Of a stretch of DNA of 64,000 bases, positions 16,013 through 24,193 are shown in pieces. The notes under the pieces were generated by a model, which saw nothing but the letters and a program-made list of their open reading frames with translations, was not told where the DNA came from and ran no database searches. The position numbers were made by a program, and so were the translations under genes. The DNA comes from Bog-756 sp963713625 (lineage in GTDB: Bacteria > Actinomycetota > Acidimicrobiia > Acidimicrobiales > RAAP-2), in assembly GCA_963713625.1 (NCBI GenBank), contig CAVQMN010000004.1:744001-808000 (forward strand), read 5' to 3'. The stretch's first letter is position 1. Each line of letters starts with the position of its first letter.

Positions 16013-17883
16013 CAGGCGTCTCTCCTGTCATTCGGGCCGCCTCGGGGTGTGGCGGTGGTGGCTTGTGGTCGGTGGTGATCCGGACCTGGGGCTCCCGCCG
16101 GTGCTTCGGCGTAGCGCTCGGTTCTCATCTCCTCCCACCACAGGTGGGAGTACCGGCCGTCCTGATCGATCAGTTCGTCGTGGGTGCCGCGCTCGACCAC
16201 CCGGCCCTCGTCCACCACCACGATCTCGTCGACCGATTCGAGCCCGGCCAGGCGGTGGGTGATCAGGACCAGCGAGCGGTCGTCGGTCACGCGGAGGACA
16301 TCGCTGGTGAGCGCATCGGCGGCCACAGGCTCGAGGTGCTCGGCCGGCTCGTCGAGAACCAGCACCGGGAAATCGGCCAGCAGGGCCCGGGCCACCGCCA
16401 CCCGCTGGCGCTGGCCTCCGGACAGCCGGGATCCATGCCGGCCGACCTCGGTGGCGAGCCCCTGGGGCAACTCCTCCAACCAGCCGGCCAGTCCCACCCG
16501 GTCGAGGACCTCCCGCAACTCGTCGTCGGTCGATCGGCGCCCTCCGACCCGCAGGTTGTCGCCGATGGTGGTATCGAAGAGGTAGGCGTCCTGGCCCACC
16601 ATGCCCACCACCGTGCGCAGGTCGTCGCCGGCCAGGCGATCGAGGGGCAGGTCGTTCAGACGGACCGAACCCGTGGCCACCGGCAGGAACCGGAGGAGCA
16701 CCGCGGCCAGGGTGGACTTGCCGGCACCGCTCGGACCCACCACGGCCACCCGCCGGCCGGGGGTGACCGGGAGGTCCACACCCCGGAGGGCCGGCGTGCC
16801 GGCGCCCGGATAGCCGGCCCACACCGAGCGCGCCTCCAGGTCGTAGGGGCCGTCGGGGACCGGCACCGGCACCTCGGGATCGGTCACCGGATCGGGCGTA
16901 TCGGTCACCTCGAACAGCCGGGCCGCGGCTTGACGCACCCGCTGGAGGGCCTGGGTGGCCACCGGAAGTCCGACCACCAGCTCGAAGGCGGCCAGCGGGA
17001 TGAGCGTCACCACGGCCAGGTCGGTGCCGCTCAGCCTGCCGCTGCCCACCGCCGGGATGCCGGCCACGAGACAGCCCCAACAGGCCAGGCCGGCCAGGAG
17101 GGTGGTGAGTGACAGCCCCACTCCGGCCGTGCCCGCCGACGCCGCGGCGATGGCGGTGAGTTCGGCGTCCTGTTCCCGGATGGCGACCAGCTGGGCGTCC
17201 ATGGCCCCGAACACCACCAGCTCCGGCGCGCCCTCGGTGAGGTCGACCACCGAAGCGCCCAGGTCGCCGCGGGCCTGCGCGAATCTCGACTCCCTCCGTC
17301 GGGCCAGCAGCCCGGTGAGCCAGGGCACGACGATGCCGGCGAGCACGAGGGCGACGGCCAGAATGACGGCGGCGGCGGGAAGCATCCACCACAGGAGGGC
17401 CACGGTGAGCACGCCCACGATCACCGCGCTGGCGAACGGGGGGATGATCCGGATGACCAGGTCCTGCAATGAATCGATGTCCTGGACGATGCGGGCCAGC
17501 AGGTCGCCCCGACGGAAGGCGGGCAGACCGGACGGGGCCAGCCGCTCGAGCCGCTCGTAGAACCGGACCCGGAGGTCAGCCAGCAGGCGGAAGGCGGCGT
17601 CGTGCCCGACGAGCCGCTCCTCGTACCGGAAGAAGCCACGGGAGAGCCCGAAGAACTGCACACCGACGATGGCCACGGCCAGCTGTGACTCGTTGGGATG
17701 CTGGGCCGCCTTCGAGATCAACCAGGCCGCCGTGCCGAGGAGGCCGATGTCGGCCGCGATGGCACCGGCCCCGAGCAGTGCGGTGAGCAGCAACCGCCGG
17801 CCGGCCGGCCGGGCCACGGCCAGCGTCCGGCCCAACGGTGCCATCCCCACTCCGTCGCGATGGGAACCCTCGTCGGCCATCAC
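16012..17883 (-). CDS. cydC: ABC exporter half-transporter CydC (thiol reductant transport)
   Basis: 623 aa: six-TM ABC exporter domain (about residues 25-310) plus ATPase domain with Walker A GPSGAGKSTL, signature LSGGQRQRVAVARALL, and Walker B FPVLVLDEPAEHLEP. Pairs with CydD to export cysteine or glutathione-type thiols needed for bd oxidase assembly. The ATG at 17883 lies within the cydD stop (4-nt overlap). It carries a longer C-terminal tail (about 40 residues) after the ATPase domain than E. coli CydC. Assigned C rather than D by position and the DEPAEHL Walker B typical of CydC. Confidence 0.9.
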   Translation of the reverse strand: MMADEGSHRDGVGMAPLGRTLAVARPAGRRLLLTALLGAGAIAADIGLLGTAAWLISKAAQHPNESQLAVAIVGVQFFGLSRGFFRYEERLVGHDAAFRLLADLRVRFYERLERLAPSGLPAFRRGDLLARIVQDIDSLQDLVIRIIPPFASAVIVGVLTVALLWWMLPAAAVILAVALVLAGIVVPWLTGLLARRRESRFAQARGDLGASVVDLTEGAPELVVFGAMDAQLVAIREQDAELTAIAAASAGTAGVGLSLTTLLAGLACWGCLVAGIPAVGSGRLSGTDLAVVTLIPLAAFELVVGLPVATQALQRVRQAAARLFEVTDTPDPVTDPEVPVPVPDGPYDLEARSVWAGYPGAGTPALRGVDLPVTPGRRVAVVGPSGAGKSTLAAVLLRFLPVATGSVRLNDLPLDRLAGDDLRTVVGMVGQDAYLFDTTIGDNLRVGGRRSTDDELREVLDRVGLAGWLEELPQGLATEVGRHGSRLSGGQRQRVAVARALLADFPVLVLDEPAEHLEPVAADALTSDVLRVTDDRSLVLITHRLAGLESVDEIVVVDEGRVVERGTHDELIDQDGRYSHLWWEEMRTERYAEAPAGAPGPDHHRPQATTATPRGGPNDRRDA

Positions 17884-19544
17884 GACACCGCGGCCACGGG
17901 GGCCAGCTGGACCACTCGGTCGGCCAGGGCCAGCAGCGAGGGACGGTGGGCCACCACGATCACCGTGCGCCCCACCATGAGCTCTTGCACCGCGCCCAGC
18001 ACGCTCTCCTCGGTCCGGCCGTCGAGATTGGCGGTGGGCTCGTCCAGGAGGAGCAGCGGGGAGTCGCGGAGGAAGGCCCGGGCCAGCGCCACCCGCTGGC
18101 GCTCCCCGGCCGAAAGCCCGGTCCCGTCGGCCCCGAGGACCGTGTCCTCCCGGCGCGGAAGCCGGTCCACCACCGCGTCGAGGCCGGCGTGGCCCATGGC
18201 GGCGCGGACCGCGTCATCGCCGGCGTCGGGACGGCCGAGGCGGACGTTGTCAGCGATCGACCGGGCGAACAGATGGGGGCGTTGAGGCACCCAGGCCACC
18301 CGGGCCCGCCACGAGTCGGGGTCCAGGTCGGCCAGGCCCACGCCTCCGATGGTCACCGAGCCGGTCCAGGATGGAGCCAGGCCCAGCAGCACGGCCAGCA
18401 GGGTGGACTTCCCGCACCCGCTGGGCCCGGCCAGGGCGACAACCTCTCCGGGGTCCACAGCCAGGCTCACGTCGGACAGGGCCGGAAGCACGCGTCCCGG
18501 GTAGCAGACCTCCAGCCGGTCGACCCGGAGGCCGGACCGCGACGGGTCGGGGACATCGCGGCGGACGCCACGGTGGGGAAGCGGTTTCTCGAGCACCTCG
18601 AAGACGTCCTCGGCCGCTTTCATCCCCTCGGCGCTGGCGTGGTAGTTGGTGCCGAGGAGACGCAGGGGTAAGTAGGCCTCGGGAGCCAGGATGAGGACGA
18701 AGAGGGCGGTGGCCAGACTCAGGTGACCGCCGAGCAACCGGAGCCCGACGGCCACCGCCACCAGCGCCACCGAGATGGTGGCCAGGAGCTCGAGGATGAG
18801 CGAGGACAAGAACGCCACCTTCAACGTCGCCATCGTCGCCTTGCGGTACTGGTCGGTGACAGCCCGGACCGCGGCGACCTGGGCTTTGGCCCGTCCGAAG
18901 ATCTTGAGCGTGGGCAGGCCGGCGACCACATCGAGGAAGTGCCCGGCCAGACGTTGGAGAAGCCGTGCCTGACGCGCCATCCGGGCCCCGGTCGACGCGC
19001 CCACCAGGCCCATGAAGATCGGGATGAGGGGGACGGTGACGGCGATGAGCACGGCCGACATCCAGTCGGCACCCGCCACGACGGCGATGACGGTGACCGG
19101 GACGATCACCGCCAGGAAGAGTTGGGGGAGATACCGGGAGAAGTAGCTGTCCAGGGCGTCGATCCCGCTGGTGGCCAGCACCACCAGCTTGCCGGAGCGC
19201 TCACCGTCGAGGGCCGCCGGCCCCAGCCGGGCCATGTGCTCGACCAGGGCGCTCCGCAGGTTCGACTTGGCCGCGGCCGAGGCCCGGTCGGCCATCCGCT
19301 CCTGGAACCAACCCACGGCGGCGCGACCGATGATCACCGCCAGCAGGAGCGCCACGTCGTCCCGGACCGATGCCAGCCCCTGATGACGGAGCACGACATC
19401 CGAGATGGTGGTGGCGATCAGCCAGGCCTGGGCCACCAGGAGCCCGGCGGTGATGCCGCCGAGGACGACGGTCACGACCAGGAACCTCCGGGTCCCGCGC
19501 GTGTAGCGGAGGAGCCGGGGATCGACAGGGCCGGTTCGACTCAT
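17880..19544 (-). CDS. cydD: ABC exporter half-transporter CydD
   Basis: 554 aa: TM domain with the CydD-typical 'AARMARQARLLQRLAGHFLDVVAGLPTLKIFGRAKAQ' coupling region (written in part), then Walker A GPSGCGKSTLLAVLLG, Q-loop 'VAWVPQRPHLFARSIADN', signature LSAGERQRVALARAFL, Walker B PLLLLDEPTANLD. First recognised gene of the cydDCAB unit. In many actinobacteria cydAB come first; here the transporter genes lead. A DosR-like box lies 80 bp upstream. Confidence 0.92.
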   Translation of the reverse strand: MSRTGPVDPRLLRYTRGTRRFLVVTVVLGGITAGLLVAQAWLIATTISDVVLRHQGLASVRDDVALLLAVIIGRAAVGWFQERMADRASAAAKSNLRSALVEHMARLGPAALDGERSGKLVVLATSGIDALDSYFSRYLPQLFLAVIVPVTVIAVVAGADWMSAVLIAVTVPLIPIFMGLVGASTGARMARQARLLQRLAGHFLDVVAGLPTLKIFGRAKAQVAAVRAVTDQYRKATMATLKVAFLSSLILELLATISVALVAVAVGLRLLGGHLSLATALFVLILAPEAYLPLRLLGTNYHASAEGMKAAEDVFEVLEKPLPHRGVRRDVPDPSRSGLRVDRLEVCYPGRVLPALSDVSLAVDPGEVVALAGPSGCGKSTLLAVLLGLAPSWTGSVTIGGVGLADLDPDSWRARVAWVPQRPHLFARSIADNVRLGRPDAGDDAVRAAMGHAGLDAVVDRLPRREDTVLGADGTGLSAGERQRVALARAFLRDSPLLLLDEPTANLDGRTEESVLGAVQELMVGRTVIVVAHRPSLLALADRVVQLAPVAAVS

Positions 19545-19672
19545 GACGCCTGCTCAGATCCCGGTTTTCGGAGGGTGGGCGCGGGCATCTCGGTCCAGTA
19601 AGACGGGCGGCCGGCCGTCTGGCCAGGGACCAAAGTCCCGAAGTTCGCCAGGTTGTCCATCATCTCCGCCAT
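19541..19672 (-). CDS. Possible 43-aa protein coupled to cydD
   Basis: ATG 19672 opens MAEMMDNLANFGTLVPGQTA... ending in a TGA that overlaps the cydD ATG (ATGA), 12 nt after the GMC oxidoreductase stop. Codon third positions are about 80% G/C, compatible with coding. It is hydrophilic, with no membrane helix, so it is not a CydX-like subunit. There is no good SD. A DosR-like box lies inside it (19623-19642), which argues that some transcripts start inside it. It could be a leader peptide coupling translation to cydD, or chance. Confidence 0.4.
   Translation of the reverse strand: MAEMMDNLANFGTLVPGQTAGRPSYWTEMPAPTLRKPGSEQAS
19623..19642 (-). promoter_or_regulatory. DosR/DevR-like box ahead of cydDCAB
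   Basis: Read on the minus strand: TTCGGGACTTTGGTCCCTGG. Against the published mycobacterial DosR consensus TTSGGGACTWWAGTCCCSAA it matches 16 of 20 positions, including both GGGAC/GTCCC half sites and the first eleven bases. It sits 80 bp upstream of the cydD ATG, a sensible place for activating a low-oxygen oxidase. No DosR gene is in the window, so the regulator is inferred. Confidence 0.5.
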
Positions 19673-19684
19673 GGTCGGGCGTCA

Positions 19685-21238
19685 TCACCCGAGCCGCTCC
19701 GTCAGGTGCTCGCCCACCCGGATGGCGTTGGCCATGGCGGTGAGGGCCGGGTTCACGGCCCCGATGCTCGGGAAGAAGCTGGTGTCCACCACGTAGAGAT
19801 TGTCCAGTTGGTGCGCCTTGCAGTTGACATCGAGCACCGAGGTGGACGGATCGGTCCCGAACCGGCAGGTGCCCGCCTGATGGGCGCACCCCGCCACCGG
19901 GACGCTCATGCTCATGTAGAAATTCTTGCTCAGGACGTGGTGGTCGGCCATGCCCACGTGGTTGAGAATGGTCCGAAGTTCCTTGTAGAGGCCGTCCGCC
20001 TCCTCGTCGTTGGTGGCCTTGTAGGCCAGGTGCACGTTCCCCTCGGCATCCACGGTCACCCGGTTGTCCGGCCGGGGCAGGTCCTCGGTGGTGAGCCACC
20101 AGTCCACCGCGTGTTTGGCCACATCCTCGAGGCTCCAGTGGGGAGCCAGCAGGGTCAGCTTCGGCTCTTCCCCTTTCATGGCCCCGGCGTTCGACTTCCC
20201 GACCATCTGGATGTTCCCGAGGGGCCATTGGCGGTCACCGCCGGCGAAGTAGAAGTCATTGATGCCGAGCGTCTTCTGGAACACCGTGTCGTTGGGCTCC
20301 TTGCTCAGCGAGACCAGTGCCTTGCAGTTGTGGAACATGTAGTTGCGGCCGACCTGGTCCGATCCGTTGGCCAGTCCGGTGGGATGGGCGTCGTTGGCCG
20401 AGTTCAACAGCAGCTTGGCGCTGTTGGCCGCACCGGCCGCCACCACCACGATGTCCGCCCGGAGCACCTCGGTGGTGCCCTCCCGGTCGACGACGACACC
20501 GGTCACGGTCCGCCCACCCGGATCCGTCTCCAGCTTGGTGACCGTCGAGCCGGTCTGCAGGGTCACGTTCGGCGCCCGCAGGCTGGGGCGGACGGCCATC
20601 ACCTCGGCGTCGGCCTTGGCGTGGACCATGCAGGGGTAGCCGTCGCACCACGCGCAGCGGATGCACTGGCTCCGGTTGCGGTCGGACTCGTCGAGCAGGA
20701 TGCCGCACGGTGCGGAGAAGGGGTGGTATCCCTTGGCCACCAGGGCGTCGGATATCTCTTGCAGTCGGGGTTCATGGCTGACCGGCGGCGCGGGATACTG
20801 CTCGGAGTAGGGCCCTTCGGTGGGGTCTTCGCCGTGGGTACCGTGCACCTGATAGAGCTGCTCGGCCTTCGAATAGAAGGGCTCGAACTCGTCATACCCG
20901 ACCGGCCAGGCCGGCGAGATCCCGTCCACGTGGTGGATCTCGCCGAAGTCCCCGGGCCGCAGTCGGTAGAGGGCGGCGCCGTACAGCTTGGTGGCCCCGC
21001 CCACGAAATAGTGGACCTGGGGTTGGAAGGCGGTGCCGTGATCGTCGTACCAGGTGTCCTTCGAGATATACCTCCCGTCGATGAAGACATCGTCGGGCGA
21101 CCAGTTCTCCATCTCCCGGGGGAGGAAGTCCCCGCGTTCGAGCAGGAGCACCCGTTTGCCCGACGAGGCCAGGGTGTGGGCCAAGGTCCCTCCCCCGGCT
21201 CCGGTTCCGATGATGATGACGTCGAATTGATCGGGCAT
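19685..21238 (-). CDS. GMC-family FAD oxidoreductase
   Basis: 517 aa from ATG 21238 (AGAGGAAG upstream). N-terminal FAD dinucleotide fold VIIIGTGAGGGTLAHTL; 'HYFVGGATKLYGAALYRLRP' is the GMC FAD-covering motif region; a Cys-rich 'SQCIRCAWCDGYPCMVHAKAD' stretch in the middle; C-terminal 'SMSVPVAGCAHQAGTCRFG' and 'DTSFFPSIGAVNPALTAMANAIRVGEHL' with the catalytic His and Asn of GMC enzymes. The four-cysteine CxxCxWCxGYxC segment resembles the insertion in bacterial GMC/gluconate 2-dehydrogenase-like and cholesterol-oxidase-like enzymes and could bind metal. Likely oxidises an alcohol or sugar and hands electrons to the quinone pool. A longer in-frame extension through the 15-bp repeats is not coding. 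Confidence 0.88.
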   Translation of the reverse strand: MPDQFDVIIIGTGAGGGTLAHTLASSGKRVLLLERGDFLPREMENWSPDDVFIDGRYISKDTWYDDHGTAFQPQVHYFVGGATKLYGAALYRLRPGDFGEIHHVDGISPAWPVGYDEFEPFYSKAEQLYQVHGTHGEDPTEGPYSEQYPAPPVSHEPRLQEISDALVAKGYHPFSAPCGILLDESDRNRSQCIRCAWCDGYPCMVHAKADAEVMAVRPSLRAPNVTLQTGSTVTKLETDPGGRTVTGVVVDREGTTEVLRADIVVVAAGAANSAKLLLNSANDAHPTGLANGSDQVGRNYMFHNCKALVSLSKEPNDTVFQKTLGINDFYFAGGDRQWPLGNIQMVGKSNAGAMKGEEPKLTLLAPHWSLEDVAKHAVDWWLTTEDLPRPDNRVTVDAEGNVHLAYKATNDEEADGLYKELRTILNHVGMADHHVLSKNFYMSMSVPVAGCAHQAGTCRFGTDPSTSVLDVNCKAHQLDNLYVVDTSFFPSIGAVNPALTAMANAIRVGEHLTERLG

Positions 21239-21308
21239 CAGACTTCCTCTCGTCGATGTTTCGGACTCGTACCGTTCTGATTCATGCGCTGGGGACTCAT
21301 CGGCGGCG

Positions 21309-21443
21309 GATTCATGCGGTACCGATTCATGCGGTACCGATTCATGCGGGACCGATTCACGCGGGACCGATTCATGCGGGACCGATTCATGCGGTACCGG
21401 TTCACGCGGGGCCGATTCACGCGGGACCGGTTCATGCGGTGCG
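21309..21443. repeat. Nine tandem 15-bp repeats
   Basis: Nine consecutive copies of a 15-bp unit, consensus GATTCATGCGGKACC, with single-base variants (T/C, T/G). The array starts in the last four codons of the MFS gene (its stop, 21432-21434, is in unit nine) and fills most of the gap to the GMC gene. Every frame across it is open or nearly so because the unit is a multiple of three, giving artefactual 5-residue repeats (HESVP, MNRYR). A further degenerate unit lies just left of it. Confidence 0.9.
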
Positions 21444-22643
21444 GACCACGGGCACAACCACCCGGCCGGTCGGACGTTGGCGGCGGGCGATGGCGACGGC
21501 CAGGACACCCATGACGGCGGCCAGCACGGCCGCCACCCGGAAGATCGAGGCCAGCGCCACCCGGCTCTGGAGCAGGCCGCCCCCGAATGCGGCCAGGCCA
21601 TAGCCCAGCTGATAGGAGGCGATGAGCCACCCGGCAGCCAGCTCGACGAAGGTCGGGAAGGTGGATTCGCCGTACCCGACGGTCATGGGGAAGAAGCCGG
21701 AGCAGGCCAGCCCGCCGAAGGCGAAGACCAGGAGGCCGGCCGTGGCCGTGTGGGCAGTGGGCACGAGCAGCAACGCGGCGGCCATGGCCCACGGCAGCAC
21801 CACATAGATGAGCGTGGAGCGGAGCCACTTGGCGCTCACCGCGATGAGCAGTCGACCGATGGTCACCGAGGCCCAGAAGGCGGCCAGGGCGTTGTTGGCC
21901 GATGTGGCCGACACCCCCCGGCCCACCAACAGGGTGGTCCCCCAGTTGCCGAACATCGTCTCGCCGATCCCGTAGAGCACCAGGGCCGCGGCGAACAGCC
22001 AGAACAGCACGGGTATGCGGCCCGAAGACTGCGTGGCCTTGGCCGCCGGGACCACCATGGGCTGCACCAGGGCCATGACGAGCAAGACCAGCAGTCCGGC
22101 GGCGGCGATGAGCGGGAGGTACCACCAGGCGCCGATGTCGAGGAAGACGGCGATGAGCAACGGGGACAGGGCCGTGCCCAAGCCGAGCAGGACGTTCAGC
22201 CCGGTGAGGGCGACGGCCCGCCGATCGGGCATGAAGGCACCCGCATAGGTGCTGATCGCACTCAACGTGAGGCCGAAGCCGAGGCCGAGCGCGGCGGTGG
22301 CCACCAGAAGCATCGGGTAGGCGATGGCCTGCGTCCGTACCGCGTCGCTCCCCACCAGCAGGCTCATGGCCACCGTGTCGGCCAGCAGACCGGCGATCAA
22401 CACCCGCTTCAGACGAAAACGGCGGGACAGCGTGGGCATGGCCAACGACCCGGCGATGGCCATGATCACCTGGGGAAGGAAGAGCAGGCCGTACCGGCTC
22501 TTCGAAAGGTCGTACCCGGTGGGGGACTGCAGGATGCTGGCCGCAGCCGGGAAGGCCACCAGGCTCAAGCCCTGGAACAGCCCGATGGCGTAGACGGTGA
22601 TGACCTCGGATCGTCGCTCCCTCGCCGCCCCCGATGGCGTCAC
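21432..22643 (-). CDS. MFS transporter (12 TM), substrate unknown
   Basis: 403 aa. GTG 22643 overlaps the NDH-2 stop (GTGA), so it is translationally coupled. The protein opens with 'VYAIGLFQGLSLVAFPAAASIL' and 'SRYGLLFLPQVIMAIAGSLAMPTLSRRFRLKRVLIAGLL', an MFS TM1-TM3 region with a basic loop-2/3 motif; 12 hydrophobic segments follow. The mid-section 'GIGETMFGNWGTTLLVGRG' resembles FucP/YcaD-type sugar or metabolite carriers, but I cannot assign a substrate. It lies between NDH-2 and a GMC oxidoreductase on one strand. Its last codons run into the 15-bp repeat array. Confidence 0.82.
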   Translation of the reverse strand: MTPSGAARERRSEVITVYAIGLFQGLSLVAFPAAASILQSPTGYDLSKSRYGLLFLPQVIMAIAGSLAMPTLSRRFRLKRVLIAGLLADTVAMSLLVGSDAVRTQAIAYPMLLVATAALGLGFGLTLSAISTYAGAFMPDRRAVALTGLNVLLGLGTALSPLLIAVFLDIGAWWYLPLIAAAGLLVLLVMALVQPMVVPAAKATQSSGRIPVLFWLFAAALVLYGIGETMFGNWGTTLLVGRGVSATSANNALAAFWASVTIGRLLIAVSAKWLRSTLIYVVLPWAMAAALLLVPTAHTATAGLLVFAFGGLACSGFFPMTVGYGESTFPTFVELAAGWLIASYQLGYGLAAFGGGLLQSRVALASIFRVAAVLAAVMGVLAVAIARRQRPTGRVVVPVVRTA

Positions 22644-24082
22644 CGGCCGGCGCCCGGGGACGCCGGTGGTTCGTCGGCCCCGGACCCGGGCCTGTCGGGT
22701 TGGCCGCCCATGGAGTCCGCCGTGTTCTCGACCATCGGGAACAGCGTGGGCTCGATCTGCTGCCTGATCGAGTCGGGCAGCGTCAGGTCGCCGCCGGTAT
22801 GGGCCGTACTGAACTCCCGCTCGGCCCGGCCGCGGCCGACCATCGACCGGAGCCACTTCATCATGGTGGTGAGCCGGTTTCCGAATCCGGTGAGAAAGGC
22901 GAGGTGGACGAACATCCACACCACCCAGCCCGGAAATCCGCTCAGATGGATCCCTTTCACGCTGACGATGGCCCGGAACCGGCCGATACTGGCCGCGCTG
23001 CCCAGGTCCCGGTAACGGAACGGTTTGGCGTCCTCCCCCTTCATGCGGCGGAGGATGGTATTGGCGGCGTGGAGGCCACCTTGCATCGCCACTTCGGCGA
23101 CCCCGGGGAGATTGTCCAGGCTGGCCATGTCGCCGATGGCGAAGACCTCGGGATGGCCGGGCAGGGTGAGGTCGGCCAGCACTTCGACCCGACCGGCGCG
23201 GTCGATGGTGGCCCCCGAGGCCTGGGCCAGCGCTTCGGCCAAGGGGGAGGCCTTGACGCCGGCGGCCCAGATGGTGGTCCGGGCGTCGATCCGGGTGTTG
23301 CCGTCCGGTCCCTTGACATCGACCCCGTCGGCGTCGATCCCGACCACCTGGCCGCCCATGCGCAGCTCGACGCCCATCTGTTCGAGGGTCTTGGCCGCCT
23401 TGCCCGAGAGCTGGTCGCCGAAGGTGGCCAGGGGCTCGGTGCCCCCGTCCACCAGGATCACCCGCGCCGAGGACGCGTCGAAGGTACGGAACTCCCCTCG
23501 CAGGCTCCGGGTGGCCAGCTCGCGCACCTGACCGGCCAGTTCGACCCCGGTCGGACCGGCTCCGACTACGACGACGGTCAGCCACCGCTCCTTCTCGACG
23601 GGGTCGACGACCATCTCGGCCACCTCGAAGGCCCCGAAGATGCGGCGCCGGAGCTCGAAGGCGTCATCAAGGGTCTTCATCCCCGGAGCGAAAAAGGCGA
23701 ACTCGTCGTGCCCGAAGTAGGACTGGGTCACCCCGGCGGCCACGATCAGGCTGTCGTAGGGATAGTCGACGGGCATCCGGTCGGCCACCGTGGTGTGGAC
23801 CACCCGGCGTTCGAGGTCGAAGCCGGTCACCTCGGCCAGTTGGACCCGCACGTTCTTCTCCCGGCGCACGATGTGTCGAAGGGCCGGTGCGATCTGGCCC
23901 GGCGCCAGCATGCCGGTCGCCGTCTGGTAGAGGAGGGGCTGGAAGAGGTGGTGGTTGCGCCGGTCGATCAATGTCACGTCGACCGGTTTCCCCCCGAGGA
24001 ACCGGGTGGCCGGCAGGCCCCCGAATCCGCCACCGACGATGACCACCCGGTGGCGGGCGTCAGTCAGTTGGTCGGTCGCCAT
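22640..24082 (-). CDS. ndh: Type II NADH:quinone oxidoreductase
   Basis: 480 aa. FAD motif RVVIVGGGFGGLPATRFL at the N-terminus, then 'HHLFQPLLYQTATGMLAPGQIA', the NDH-2 signature; NADH-binding motif VVVVGAGPTGVELAGQVREL near residue 170; 'VFAIGDMASLDNLPGVAEVAMQGG' closing the FAD site; and a C-terminal hydrophobic membrane-anchoring helix region 'GFPGWVVWMFVHLAFLTGF'. Non-proton-pumping NADH oxidation to quinone. A roughly 60-residue C-terminal tail is disordered. It is upstream on the same strand as the bd oxidase genes, so the two could form an alternative short respiratory chain. Confidence 0.93.
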   Translation of the reverse strand: MATDQLTDARHRVVIVGGGFGGLPATRFLGGKPVDVTLIDRRNHHLFQPLLYQTATGMLAPGQIAPALRHIVRREKNVRVQLAEVTGFDLERRVVHTTVADRMPVDYPYDSLIVAAGVTQSYFGHDEFAFFAPGMKTLDDAFELRRRIFGAFEVAEMVVDPVEKERWLTVVVVGAGPTGVELAGQVRELATRSLRGEFRTFDASSARVILVDGGTEPLATFGDQLSGKAAKTLEQMGVELRMGGQVVGIDADGVDVKGPDGNTRIDARTTIWAAGVKASPLAEALAQASGATIDRAGRVEVLADLTLPGHPEVFAIGDMASLDNLPGVAEVAMQGGLHAANTILRRMKGEDAKPFRYRDLGSAASIGRFRAIVSVKGIHLSGFPGWVVWMFVHLAFLTGFGNRLTTMMKWLRSMVGRGRAEREFSTAHTGGDLTLPDSIRQQIEPTLFPMVENTADSMGGQPDRPGSGADEPPASPGAGR

Positions 24083-24193
24083 GGTTGCGCCTCACTGCAC
24101 GACCAGTACCGGCGGCGCCGGCGGATGCGACGCGGCCCGCCCGGGGCGATGGCCCGCCCGGGGTCAAGGTCCGACCGGGTGATGGCCCGATCC

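Noticed and set aside
21309..21443. CRISPR array
   Set aside because: Direct 15-bp units without spacers; no cas genes in the window.
21238..21601. Extension of the GMC protein through repeated PHESV/PRESV pentapeptides
   Set aside because: Produced by the 15-bp tandem repeat; the ATG at 21238 has an SD and begins the FAD motif at once. The repeats lie in the gap and the end of the MFS gene.
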